Assembly (NCBI RefSeq): GCF_036388275.1
Contig: NZ_DASVSF010000065.1
Coordinates: 13,749 to 77,748 of the forward strand
Direction of reading: 5' to 3'
Origin: Longimicrobium sp.
Lineage (GTDB): Bacteria; Gemmatimonadota; Gemmatimonadetes; Longimicrobiales; Longimicrobiaceae
DNA: 64,000 bases
The notes beneath the pieces were generated by a model, which saw only the letters and a list, made by a program, of their open reading frames with translations, had not been told where the DNA came from and did not search any database. Positions 19,701 through 27,703 of the stretch are shown here, piece by piece (within the stretch, counting starts at the first letter, position 1; every line of letters begins with the position of its first letter). The position numbers and the translations under genes were made by a program.

Positions 19701-19995
19701 ATGGTTCGGGGATCTGGTGGGGGACGGCCGCGAGGGTGCGCGCGGCGGACGCCAAGCGTTCGCGCAGCGGGGTTTCAGGCGGGAGCGCGTGACGGGCGTG
19801 CGCGAACACGGAACCGACGCGGTTCTCGGCGTCCATCGGCTGCAGACCCGCGTCTTCCATGACCTTTCGCACATCCTCGCGGTACCGGGCGTAGATCGCC
19901 ATGAACGTTTCCCCCTCGTCCCCCTCGCTGAGCCACCGGTGCAGCAGATGGGTGTCGGATACATCGTCACGCGGCGCGATCATCGGTGTGTTCAT
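19672..19995 (-). CDS. Short sigma-70 region 2-like protein
   Basis: A 107-aa protein. Residues 15-70 match the pattern of ECF sigma factor region 2: HLLHRWLSEGDEGETFMAIY, then ARYREDVRKVMEDAGLQPMDAENRVGSVFAHA read as two helices. There is no region 4, so it cannot be a complete ECF sigma factor. Its start lies inside the end of the HNH-like gene (29-nt overlap) and its end inside the next small gene. The HNH-like protein has a region 4-like helix-turn-helix at its N-terminus, so the sigma functions might be split. The gene is supported by tight overlaps; the role is inferred. Confidence 0.6.
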   Translation of the reverse strand: MNTPMIAPRDDVSDTHLLHRWLSEGDEGETFMAIYARYREDVRKVMEDAGLQPMDAENRVGSVFAHARHALPPETPLRERLASAARTLAAVPHQIPEPCEREATRGR

Positions 19996-21043
19996 GATGC
20001 CCCGGCCATTGATCAGAAATGATGAAAACGGAACCCGCCCGTCTGAGTACCTTCTGTATCCTTGGATCGGCCAGCATCCGGGCTACGAACCACTCCTCGT
20101 ACTCTCCGTGGCCTGCGGTCCGTCTCGCGTACGCGGCCCAGGTCTCATTCGGCAGCGCCGCGCACCGGACCAGGACGCGCACCGGCGTCGAGATCACCTG
20201 CAGCCCGGTGTGGCCGATCCTGGCCTCGACCTCGCGCCAGAGTTCAGGAGCGCGATCTGAAGCGGGCGAAACGCGGACGATTGCCCTGATCTGCCGTTCC
20301 AGTTCCTGCTCCCCTAGATCAGCCGGCAGCGGTGGGAGCGGCTTGCGGGGGCGCGGGTGTGTCCCGGCGTGCCGACGTCCGCGCTGGCGGGCGCAGACCG
20401 CGCACAGCCGTGTCGTTACAGTCATAGTGCCCCCGCCTGCTGCCGCCGTCCCGTGGGTGACCCACCGTGTGTTTTCGACCGTGAACTCGTGGCCGTTCCT
20501 GCAGTGTGTCAGGCGCTCGCGCCCCGTGCGCCAGGTGTTGCGCTCGGCGTCCCAGTTCGGGTGAAGGCGAATTGCCTCCTTCCGGGGAAGCGCCACGAGG
20601 TGCGACGGGTTGATGCACAGTTTGTTGCGGCAGGTCTGCGCAACGTAGGCCCTGGCCGGGATCGGACCGCACCACAGGACGAACGCGGCCCTGTGCGCGT
20701 GCTGCTGCCCCTTGACTCGCGTGAAGACGGGAGCGCCGGCGGGCGTCTTCGGCCCCGTCCATTCCCAGCACCCGCACGTGGTCAGCTTCGCCCGGCTGAG
20801 CAGTGCCTGGGCAGCCGAGGGTTTCGGAGCGGGCGGAGCGGCCGGTGCATGCCTGCTCCGTCGTTCGCGCCGCAGGACCTTCGTGCCAGCCACCTCCTCG
20901 TATTTCTCCATGATCTGCCGGACCCGCTCGCCACTGATCCCGAACTGCGCCCCAACGGTGACAAACGTGGTCGTCTCGGGACCATCGCTGTACGCTGCGA
21001 CGATCCGGACGGCGCGCTCCAGGTCGAAAACCGCCGAAGCCAC
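19967..21043 (-). CDS. HTH plus degenerate HNH-type protein
   Basis: 358 aa. Residues 8-50 form a sigma region 4-like helix-turn-helix (FVTVGAQFGISGERVRQIMEKY). Residues 85-160 have the layout of phage and actinobacterial HNH proteins: CWEWTGPKTPAG, AHRAAFVLWCGPIPARAYVA, then CRNKLCINPSHL. In active relatives the residues before the Cys read D-H-x-C; here they read A-Q-T-C, with Gln136 in the His position, so the general base seems lost. A second Cys-rich part (LTHCRNGHEF and LCAVCARQRGRRH) may bind zinc. It begins 22 nt after the TPR gene stop and overlaps the sigma-like gene. Likely a DNA-binding protein rather than an active nuclease. Confidence 0.65.
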   Translation of the reverse strand: MASAVFDLERAVRIVAAYSDGPETTTFVTVGAQFGISGERVRQIMEKYEEVAGTKVLRRERRSRHAPAAPPAPKPSAAQALLSRAKLTTCGCWEWTGPKTPAGAPVFTRVKGQQHAHRAAFVLWCGPIPARAYVAQTCRNKLCINPSHLVALPRKEAIRLHPNWDAERNTWRTGRERLTHCRNGHEFTVENTRWVTHGTAAAGGGTMTVTTRLCAVCARQRGRRHAGTHPRPRKPLPPLPADLGEQELERQIRAIVRVSPASDRAPELWREVEARIGHTGLQVISTPVRVLVRCAALPNETWAAYARRTAGHGEYEEWFVARMLADPRIQKVLRRAGSVFIISDQWPGHHEHTDDRAA

Positions 21044-21065
21044 GGCCCGAGATCATCCGCCTTGG

Positions 21066-22409
21066 CTACGCGGCGCGCCCGGGACGCGGCCGAGCGAGGA
21101 ACGTTTCGACCTCGTCCTTCAGGCCGTGGTCGCGGACGTGGGCCGCCAGGGAGAACGCCCGGCGGGCGGCATGGATCGCACGGGTTTCTTCCCCCAGTTC
21201 CATCCCAACCTGCGCCAGGCTCAGCAGGTGCCTCGCGGCTGCCGGCGATTCTCCCAGGCGCTCGATCGTGCTGAGGGCATCGTACCAGCCCTTCTGGAAC
21301 CGCTCCTCGTCTTTTGCACGGCCAGCCGCTTCGACCAGGAGCAGCAGGGTCTCGATGCGTTCCGGCGTGGTGCGGCGACTCGGGAGCACGGCCTCCAGCA
21401 TCTGGATCGCCGCGACGACATTCTCGCTGTGCCGCAGCATGAGGCTCGCATACGCGTGGCGGAGCGAGGGATTCCGCGAGTGGTGCTTGCCCAGGAGGCG
21501 CAGGGCCTTCTTCGCGTAGCGGTCGGCGATGCCGAAGTGGCCAGCCGCGAACGCGAGGAGAAACAGTTCGTGGTACGCCTCGCCACCAGTCGTTCGCATT
21601 CCATGCCGGCGAGCCGTGCGGGCCGCAGTGATGAAACACTGCCGCGCCCGAGCGGCGTGATCCGCCCCCGAGTGGATTTCAGGTGAGATGCGGGGATCGA
21701 GGTGCCTGTTCACCTCCTCGATTGAGGCCTGTGCAGGATCGATTTCGATGGTCAGGGAAGTCGGCGGGCGTAGCGCCGCGCGGGCAGCACAGACACGCCC
21801 GAGTTCTACCCACGCATCGGCATACGACGCGTAGTCCCTGGCGCGGCGGCCAAGCCCGACCACGCGTCGGAACCATGCCTCCGCGGCGATGAAAAGCCTT
21901 CCTGAGGCGGCGTACTGCCCGACTCGCAACGCGATGGCCGCGTCGTTCGGCTCAAGGCCCGCGGCCGCCAGCGCCATCGCGAAGGCCGTGTATCGCTTCC
22001 CAGCAGCAGCGGCCCACTCCGCGACTCGGCTGCAGCAGTAGACGATTTCGGCGGGTTTCGACGGGGGAGACTCCCGCAGCGCCGCGGTAAGAAGCTCAAT
22101 GGCGACGCGAACCTCGCCAACCAGGTTGCTGCCGCGGATCAGCGCCTCTCGTCGCTCGAGAGAGCCAGGCGCGAAGAGCTGTGTGCGGTGTTCCGGTTCC
22201 GAATCCCCCCACAAGACGACGTCGCGGTAGCTCTGCCAGAGGAGCACGCCCAGGTCGCCGGGCGACTCCTCCAGGATCGGCGTGCCCTCCATCGCTGGCT
22301 CCGGCACGGCGGGATCGCGCTTCGGCGCGAGGGAGACATGCCAGCGCCGCGACGTGGTGCTACGCCTCTGGCGCGGACGGTGACCGTGGCGGATCGGCGG
22401 CTTGGACAT
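21066..22409 (-). CDS. TPR-rich protein A, first gene of a four-gene operon
   Basis: 447 aa, mostly helical, with TPR-like repeats from about residue 120 on (for example AAEAWFRRVVGLGRRARDYA, AYHELFLLAFAAGHFGIADR, IHAARRAFSLAAHV). No signal peptide or membrane span. The N-terminal 90 residues include ILEESPGDLGVLLWQSYRDV, which aligns with the TPR gene at 23064-24329, so the two are paralogues. It heads a tight minus-strand operon with the HNH-like, sigma-like and anti-sigma-like genes. ATG 22292 (MEGTPILEES) is a possible later start. TPR proteins mediate protein or peptide binding. The partner may be the small peptide-like lipoprotein encoded divergently. Confidence 0.7.
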   Translation of the reverse strand: MSKPPIRHGHRPRQRRSTTSRRWHVSLAPKRDPAVPEPAMEGTPILEESPGDLGVLLWQSYRDVVLWGDSEPEHRTQLFAPGSLERREALIRGSNLVGEVRVAIELLTAALRESPPSKPAEIVYCCSRVAEWAAAAGKRYTAFAMALAAAGLEPNDAAIALRVGQYAASGRLFIAAEAWFRRVVGLGRRARDYASYADAWVELGRVCAARAALRPPTSLTIEIDPAQASIEEVNRHLDPRISPEIHSGADHAARARQCFITAARTARRHGMRTTGGEAYHELFLLAFAAGHFGIADRYAKKALRLLGKHHSRNPSLRHAYASLMLRHSENVVAAIQMLEAVLPSRRTTPERIETLLLLVEAAGRAKDEERFQKGWYDALSTIERLGESPAAARHLLSLAQVGMELGEETRAIHAARRAFSLAAHVRDHGLKDEVETFLARPRPGRAA

Positions 22410-22770
22410 GCTCCCGGATGCAGGGGTGATTCACGCCGTGACTGCATCTGAGAGTGCCGGACGGCGGGCTGCCGCTGCACGAGACGCCCCTGACCAAGCG
22501 CGTCCGGCCGCACATCCCGTTCATCGACCGTCGATCGGCCAGTCCCGCTGCCTACCAGGGCAGGGCCAGACCTGCCCGCGACCACTCAGACGCAACGCGA
22601 CATAATCAAAGCCAATCACGCCCTAAGCGCCAAACCTCGAACCGCCGCCGGGTCGGGGTGGAAGCGCCCAAAGTAGACCCCAAGCTGCTGGCGGAAATGG
22701 AGTGTCCCGCCTATCGTTGACCCGCGTCCTCCTGACGCGGCATCCCTACTGTTTTCCCGGAGTTCCTACC
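22410..22770. other. Divergent intergenic region
   Basis: 361 nt between TPR gene A (minus) and the small lipoprotein (plus). It must carry promoters for both. I see no clear -35/-10 pair and no gene that I can support. Confidence 0.5.
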
Positions 22771-23046
22771 ATGCAGACCGCCATTCGCCGCACCCTCGCC
22801 GCCACCGTGATCGCCGTTTCCGCTGCCGCTGCTGTCGGCTGCAAGGGTGAGCATCCCACACAGGCGACCGTGCGGCCAGCGTCGGAGAGCTTCAATGGCG
22901 GCGCCACCTTCGGCTCCGGCAACCGCACCACGGACGACACCACCACGACGACGACCGCCGAGACCACGAGTGTGGTGGAAAACACGACGGCCGCCGATAC
23001 GGGATCGGCGGCCAGGGGCGGAGCCACGTTCGGCTCCGGCAACTGA
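22771..23046 (+). CDS. Small lipoprotein with repeated GGATFGSGN motif
   Basis: A 91-aa protein. Residues 1-27 are a signal peptide ending AAAAVGC, likely a lipobox with the Cys retained. The mature part has low complexity: Thr-rich and Ser-rich, with the nonapeptide GGATFGSGN at two places, mid-protein and as the very C-terminus. The start is ATG 22771 with GGAG eight bases upstream; the longer frame to 22702 lacks support. It is divergent from TPR gene A, and its stop lies 17 nt from the end of TPR gene B. The repeated C-terminal motif suggests a secreted peptide or a modified peptide precursor. No maturation enzyme is recognisable next to it. Confidence 0.65.
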   Translation: MQTAIRRTLAATVIAVSAAAAVGCKGEHPTQATVRPASESFNGGATFGSGNRTTDDTTTTTTAETTSVVENTTAADTGSAARGGATFGSGN

Positions 23047-23063
23047 GGATTGTGAGGGCGGTC

Positions 23064-24329
23064 CTACGCCGCCCAATTACTGCCCCACGGCCCGGGCCAG
23101 TCGCCGCGCCGTGGGGACCAGCCCGAGACCCGCCCCGCCAGTTCGTTCAGGAAGGCCTGGAGTTCCCTGCTTCCCCTCGTCTTGAGCGGGGCGGCCTTCC
23201 TGGTTCGAATGAGCTTGAGCAGGATGCGGGTCAGGCGCTCGATCTCGCGGTCGTTCTGGTCGAGGGCGACGGACAGCGCGGTCTCGGCTTCCCGCTCAGC
23301 GACTTCCCAGTTTCCGGCCAGCCGCTGGGCGTCAGCCAGGTGCCATCGGGTGACCGGCTCCATCCCGCGGTGATTGTCCAGCAGCTTCACGGCGCGGCGC
23401 CGGAGTACCGCTGACTCTTCCGGCTCGCCGGCACCAGAGAATGCGCGTGCGCCAAGCGCGAGGATGGTCGCTCGCGCACTCGGCTGCTGGACAGCGCGCA
23501 GCACTAGCCGCACCAGCCTTGCGGCGGAAAGAAAGTGGCGTCCAAGCACCAGCATCAGCGCAACGTCGGCCGCGAAGAACGGGATCCTGTGGTGGCTCTT
23601 GGGATACCAGGCGAGCGCTTTCTGCGCGCGCTCCGCGGCTTCAGCCAGGTGGCCCCGCACGATCAGCATGGCGCAGAGGTCGTGCTGCGCCTCCGCCGCC
23701 AGCGACGGCGGGCCTTCCCGCCAGGCCAGGTTCGCACCGGCGTTCAGGTGATGGCGTGCGCCGTTCACCCGGCCCATCTCCTTGCACAACGTGCCGTAGC
23801 CCAGGTGTCCCCGGATCAGCTCGACCGTCATGCCCTGGTCCCGCGCGAAGCCCAGGCCCCGCTTGAACCACAGCTCGGATCGGTCGTACAGGTTCGCGTT
23901 GCGCGTCACGCGCCCGGCCAGATTTGCGAGCTTGGGGTTGGCTGGGTCCACCATTGCGGCAATCTCTGCCCATTCGATCGCGGCCTGGGCATGATCGTGC
24001 TCCTGTGCCCACTCGACCACCCTTTCGCAGGCCGTACCGACATCGGCACCGCTGATCCCCAGCGGGTCACGCCGCAGGGCCGCGAACGTGTCCAGCGGAC
24101 CGATCAGCTCGGGCGCGTACGCGCGAGCCTCTTTTTGCTTTGCAAGCGCTTCCCTGGAAGGGGCGCTGAACAGCCGGGCCCGCACCGGCGGGGGCGACTC
24201 CGCCCAGTCCCGCAGGTGCCGAACCTCCTGCCAAAGCACAAGGCCGACGGCATTGGGCAGCTCGGCCAAGATGTCGCCCTCCCGGTGCCGAGGCAGGGGC
24301 GGAACCGGGATGATGCGTTCTTCGCCCAT
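23064..24329 (-). CDS. TPR-rich protein B, paralogue of TPR A
   Basis: 421 aa from ATG 24329 (MGEERIIPVPPLPRH). The frame continues to 24497, but that extension is not supported. The N-terminal block ILAELPNAVGLVLWQEVRHL aligns with the corresponding block of TPR gene A. Helical repeats fill residues 90-360 (for example AQAAIEWAEIAAMVDPANPK, YDRSELWFKRGLGFARDQG, AAERAQKALAWYPKSHHR). The C-terminus is basic (LLKLIRTRKAAPLKTRG) and then Trp-rich and Gly-rich. It converges with the small lipoprotein gene. Probably a cytoplasmic binding or regulatory protein; no enzymatic motif is visible. Confidence 0.7.
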   Translation of the reverse strand: MGEERIIPVPPLPRHREGDILAELPNAVGLVLWQEVRHLRDWAESPPPVRARLFSAPSREALAKQKEARAYAPELIGPLDTFAALRRDPLGISGADVGTACERVVEWAQEHDHAQAAIEWAEIAAMVDPANPKLANLAGRVTRNANLYDRSELWFKRGLGFARDQGMTVELIRGHLGYGTLCKEMGRVNGARHHLNAGANLAWREGPPSLAAEAQHDLCAMLIVRGHLAEAAERAQKALAWYPKSHHRIPFFAADVALMLVLGRHFLSAARLVRLVLRAVQQPSARATILALGARAFSGAGEPEESAVLRRRAVKLLDNHRGMEPVTRWHLADAQRLAGNWEVAEREAETALSVALDQNDREIERLTRILLKLIRTRKAAPLKTRGSRELQAFLNELAGRVSGWSPRRGDWPGPWGSNWAA

Positions 24330-24602
24330 CGGGGTGTGGGACTTTGGAGTAGTGCGCAAGCCGACGACGGGGCCAGTATACGACACAATACGGATCTGAC
24401 GGAGTTGACGCCAGCGGATGACGTTCCCAGTGATCGCGCCCGGGCTCGTAGGATAGCAGCCTGCGACCGATCCCCCCGGCCTCGGGCTGTGGGTCAAGGA
24501 TCACCTTCGCCTCGCAACCGGTCCGTTTGGTTGGGCATTTGCCTGCCACGTCATATTCTCTCGTTGAGCCTGGTAGCGCGAAATAGCAACAGGAGGCAAA
24601 GG

Positions 24603-24701
24603 GTGGGACTAACGTTGTTCTGTGACGAGGCCGGTCATACCGGGATCGACCTTACAGGAAGGGACCAGCCGTTTTTCATCGCTGCCGGCTATCTCGTTTG
24701 A
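24603..24701 (+). pseudogene. N-terminal remnant of a DUF3800 protein
   Basis: GTG 24603 opens VGLTLFCDEAGHTGIDLTGR followed by a FIAAGY segment, then a TGA. DUF3800 proteins begin with a strand plus DESG(N/H)TG and are about 200-300 aa. Only the first 32 residues remain. A ribosome-binding AGGAGG-like stretch precedes it. It is probably the remnant of a defence-island gene cut by rearrangement. Confidence 0.6.
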
Positions 24702-25095
24702 GGGACTGAATGGTTGGTACGCACCTACAGGCGACGAGACGGCATCAGGTAAAGCCAGCATCAACCTGCCGCTCGGGCGTTTCTGAGACTACGGTGGGTA
24801 GTGGGTTCCGTGGCAGCATACGGTTGGCGGCGTAGGTGCCTACCGCCGTCGGCTCACGCCCCCGGTCTGCCCACGCATAAAGAAGCCACAAAGACTTTGC
24901 ACGAAGATGTAGGAATTCCGCCGTAGTTGCATGCCCAGTGCGTCAGAACCCGTTGACGCCGCCGCGGACCCCGAACGAGGTTCTTACCGCGCAAGCCGGC
25001 TGAGGCGTGCGACTTCCCTCCACGTCGGGGAGGTCATCCTGTTTGGCCTTTTTCACGGTGGTAGTGGATTTCCGCACTCCGCCAGGAAAGCGATC
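24702..25095. other. Intergenic region upstream of kup
   Basis: About 390 nt of leader sequence. I looked for c-di-AMP (ydaO-type) and K+-linked riboswitch signatures and could not align one. The kup frame is open from 24931, but the translated extension is not Kup-like. Confidence 0.5.
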
Positions 25096-26991
25096 GTGTC
25101 GGACCATACAAATACGGATGGTGAGCCACGCGGGCGGTACCTCGCGCTCCTCTCCCTCACCGCGCTCGGCGTGGTCTACGGCGACATCGGGACCAGCCCC
25201 CTTTACGCCGTCCGCGAGTCGTTCCACCACACGCACGGGATCCACCCTACGCCGCAGAACGTCCTTGGCGTGCTGTCGCTGATCGTGTGGGCTCTGGTGC
25301 TGGTGATCTCCTTCAAATACGCCGTGTTCGTGCTTCGCGCGGACAATCGCGGGGAGGGTGGCATCCTGGCGCTCACCTCGCTGGTGACTCCCGTATCGGC
25401 GGCGCGCAGGAGCCCGCGCTGGGTCCTGATCATGCTTGGCCTTTTCGGGACCGCTCTCCTCTACGGTGACGGGATGATCACTCCCGTGATCTCCGTCCTT
25501 TCGGCGGTGGAAGGGCTGGAGGTGGCGACGCCCGTCTTCAAGCCGTACATCGTCCCAATTACCATCGCCATCCTGGTCTCCATCTTCCTGATCCAGCGCC
25601 ACGGGACGGAGCGCGTGGGAAAGCTGTTCGGCCCGGTCACACTGCTTTGGTTCGTCCTGATCGCGGTCCTGGGGGTGATGCACATCGTGCGTGCTCCGGG
25701 CGTGTTCGCGGCCGTGAACCCGCTGTACGGCGCGCGCTTCTTCATCCAGAACGGCTACAGCGGGTTCCTGGTGCTGGGCTCGGTCTTCCTGGTGGTGACG
25801 GGCGGCGAGGCGCTGTACGCCGACATGGGGCACTTCGGCAGAAAGCCGATCCGGCTGGCGTGGTACTACATCGCGCTTCCCGCTCTGCTGCTGAACTACT
25901 TTGGCCAGGGCGCGCTGCTGATCCGCGACCCGGCCGCGGTGGAGAACCCGTTCTACCACATGGTCCCGGAGTGGGCCCTGTATCCCGTGGTCGTGATCGC
26001 CACGATGGCGGCGGTGATCGCGTCACAGGCGCTCATCACCGGCGCGTATTCGCTCACGATGCAGGCGGTGCAGCTGGGCTACATGCCAAGGGTGGAGATC
26101 CGCCACACCTCGGGGCGCGAGCGCGGGCAGATCTACATCCCGAGCGTCAACTGGCTGCTGATGATCTCCTGCATCGGACTGACGCTCGGCTTTCAGCGCT
26201 CCAGCAACGTGGCCGCGGCGTACGGGGTGGCGGTGACGACCACCATGGTCGTGACGACGCTGCTGCTCTTCACCGTGGAGCGCGAGCGCTGGCGGTGGCC
26301 GCTATGGGCCACGCTGCTGTTCACGGGCTTCTTCCTCACCATCGACCTGGCGTTCTGGGGCGCGAACATCGTCAAGATCCCGCATGGCGGGTGGGTTCCG
26401 CTGGTGGTGGGTGCCATCATCTTCGCCCTGATGTCGACGTGGAAGACGGGGCGCGGGATCTTGGCCGAGCGCCTGCAGCGGGGCACATTGCCGATTGATC
26501 TCTTTTTGAAGGACGCGGGCGGGCGCACGGCGCAGCGGGTCCCGGGGACGGCGGTATTCATGTACGGCAACCGCGGCGGCACCCCCCCGGCGCTGCTGCA
26601 CTCGCTGAAGCACTACAAGGTGCTGCACGAGACGGTCGTCCTGCTGAGCGTGGAGACGCAGGAGGTGCCGCACGTGCCCGAGGCGGAGCGCGTGACGGTG
26701 GAGGAGCTGGGACACGGGTTCTACCGCATCGTGCTGGCGTACGGCTTCATGGAGGATCCATGCGTGCCGGACGCGCTGGCCACCGTGCAGGCGGATGGGC
26801 TCGACCTGCGTCCCGGACAAACATCGTATTTCCTGGGCCGGGAGACGCTGATCCCGTCGACGAACCCGGGAATGGCACCCTGGCGGGAGCACCTGTTCGC
26901 GGTGATGAGCCGGAATGCACGCACGGCCACGTCGTTCTTCGGCCTGCCACCCAACCGCGTGGTGGAGCTGGGTGCGCAGATCGAGCTCTAG
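25096..26991 (+). CDS. kup: Kup-family low-affinity potassium transporter
   Basis: 631 aa, the usual Kup length. Signatures: GVVYGDIGTSPLYAVRESF in the first helix, FKYAVFVLRADNRGEGGILAL after helix 2, LYGDGMITPVISVLSAVEG, and GGEALYADMGHFGRKPIRLA. About twelve membrane helices occupy the first 430 residues, followed by a cytoplasmic domain. It imports K+ together with protons. GTG 25096 is chosen because AGGAAAG lies at ideal spacing and the upstream frame is unlike the family. kdpE follows 12 nt later, so the constitutive importer and the regulator of the high-affinity pump may share a transcript. Confidence 0.93.
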   Translation: MSDHTNTDGEPRGRYLALLSLTALGVVYGDIGTSPLYAVRESFHHTHGIHPTPQNVLGVLSLIVWALVLVISFKYAVFVLRADNRGEGGILALTSLVTPVSAARRSPRWVLIMLGLFGTALLYGDGMITPVISVLSAVEGLEVATPVFKPYIVPITIAILVSIFLIQRHGTERVGKLFGPVTLLWFVLIAVLGVMHIVRAPGVFAAVNPLYGARFFIQNGYSGFLVLGSVFLVVTGGEALYADMGHFGRKPIRLAWYYIALPALLLNYFGQGALLIRDPAAVENPFYHMVPEWALYPVVVIATMAAVIASQALITGAYSLTMQAVQLGYMPRVEIRHTSGRERGQIYIPSVNWLLMISCIGLTLGFQRSSNVAAAYGVAVTTTMVVTTLLLFTVERERWRWPLWATLLFTGFFLTIDLAFWGANIVKIPHGGWVPLVVGAIIFALMSTWKTGRGILAERLQRGTLPIDLFLKDAGGRTAQRVPGTAVFMYGNRGGTPPALLHSLKHYKVLHETVVLLSVETQEVPHVPEAERVTVEELGHGFYRIVLAYGFMEDPCVPDALATVQADGLDLRPGQTSYFLGRETLIPSTNPGMAPWREHLFAVMSRNARTATSFFGLPPNRVVELGAQIEL

Positions 26992-27003
26992 GGCGAGTCA
27001 CCG

Positions 27004-27699
27004 ATGAGTGATTCCACGATCCTGGTCATCGACGACGAGCCGCAGATTCGCCGGGTGGTCCGGCGCGCGCTGGAGGACGACACCGTCCGCGTAATCGAGG
27101 CGGCGACGGGGAAGGAGGGGCTGGACCAGGCGGCCTCCGAGCGCCCGGACCTGGTGGTGCTCGACCTCGGTCTGCCCGATGTGCCCGGGATCAGCATATG
27201 CACCGAACTCCGGCGGTGGACGTCGGCACCCATCGTCGTGCTCTCCGCGCGCCACTCGGAGGCGGAGAAGGTGCGGATGCTGGATGCGGGCGCGGACGAC
27301 TACATCACGAAGCCGTTCGGTACGGCAGAGCTGCAGGCACGGGTGCGCGCGCAGCTGCGGCGTGCGCGAAGCGTGCCTCGTCCCGGCGGCGCCGGGGCGG
27401 TCGAGGCGGATGGGCTTACGATCGACCTGGGCCGCCGGGTGCTCTCGCGAGCCGGGGAAGAGATCCACCTCACCCCCACGGAGTGGGACCTCCTGCGGGC
27501 CTTCATCGCCCACGCGGGCGGAACGATGACGCACGACCAGCTCTTTCGCGCCGTGTGGGGTCGCTCCGGTGGCGACGCGCAGGCGTATCTGAGGGTGCAC
27601 GTGGCTAACCTGCGGCGCAAGGTGGAGCAGGACCCCATCCGCCCGCGGCTGATCATCACGGAGCCGGGGGTGGGCTACCGCTTCCGGGCGCTGGACTGA
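27004..27699 (+). CDS. kdpE: KdpE-type response regulator
   Basis: A 231-aa OmpR-family regulator. The receiver domain (1-120) has acidic DDE near residue 9-11, phospho-acceptor Asp54 in VVLDLGLPDV, and Lys in YITKPFGTAEL. The C-terminal winged helix (130-230) carries LTPTEWDLLRAFIAHAGG and YLRVHVANLRRKVEQDP. This spacing and the VRAQLRRARS linker are typical of KdpE, which activates kdpFABC at low K+. It lies between kup and the KdpD C-half kinase; the kinase GTG starts 4 nt after its stop. Confidence 0.92.
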   Translation: MSDSTILVIDDEPQIRRVVRRALEDDTVRVIEAATGKEGLDQAASERPDLVVLDLGLPDVPGISICTELRRWTSAPIVVLSARHSEAEKVRMLDAGADDYITKPFGTAELQARVRAQLRRARSVPRPGGAGAVEADGLTIDLGRRVLSRAGEEIHLTPTEWDLLRAFIAHAGGTMTHDQLFRAVWGRSGGDAQAYLRVHVANLRRKVEQDPIRPRLIITEPGVGYRFRALD

Positions 27700-27703
27700 C
27701 CGC

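Noticed and set aside
24702..25095. c-di-AMP or other K+-linked riboswitch in the kup leader
   Set aside because: The conserved core sequences could not be aligned by eye. A covariance-model search would be needed to reopen this.
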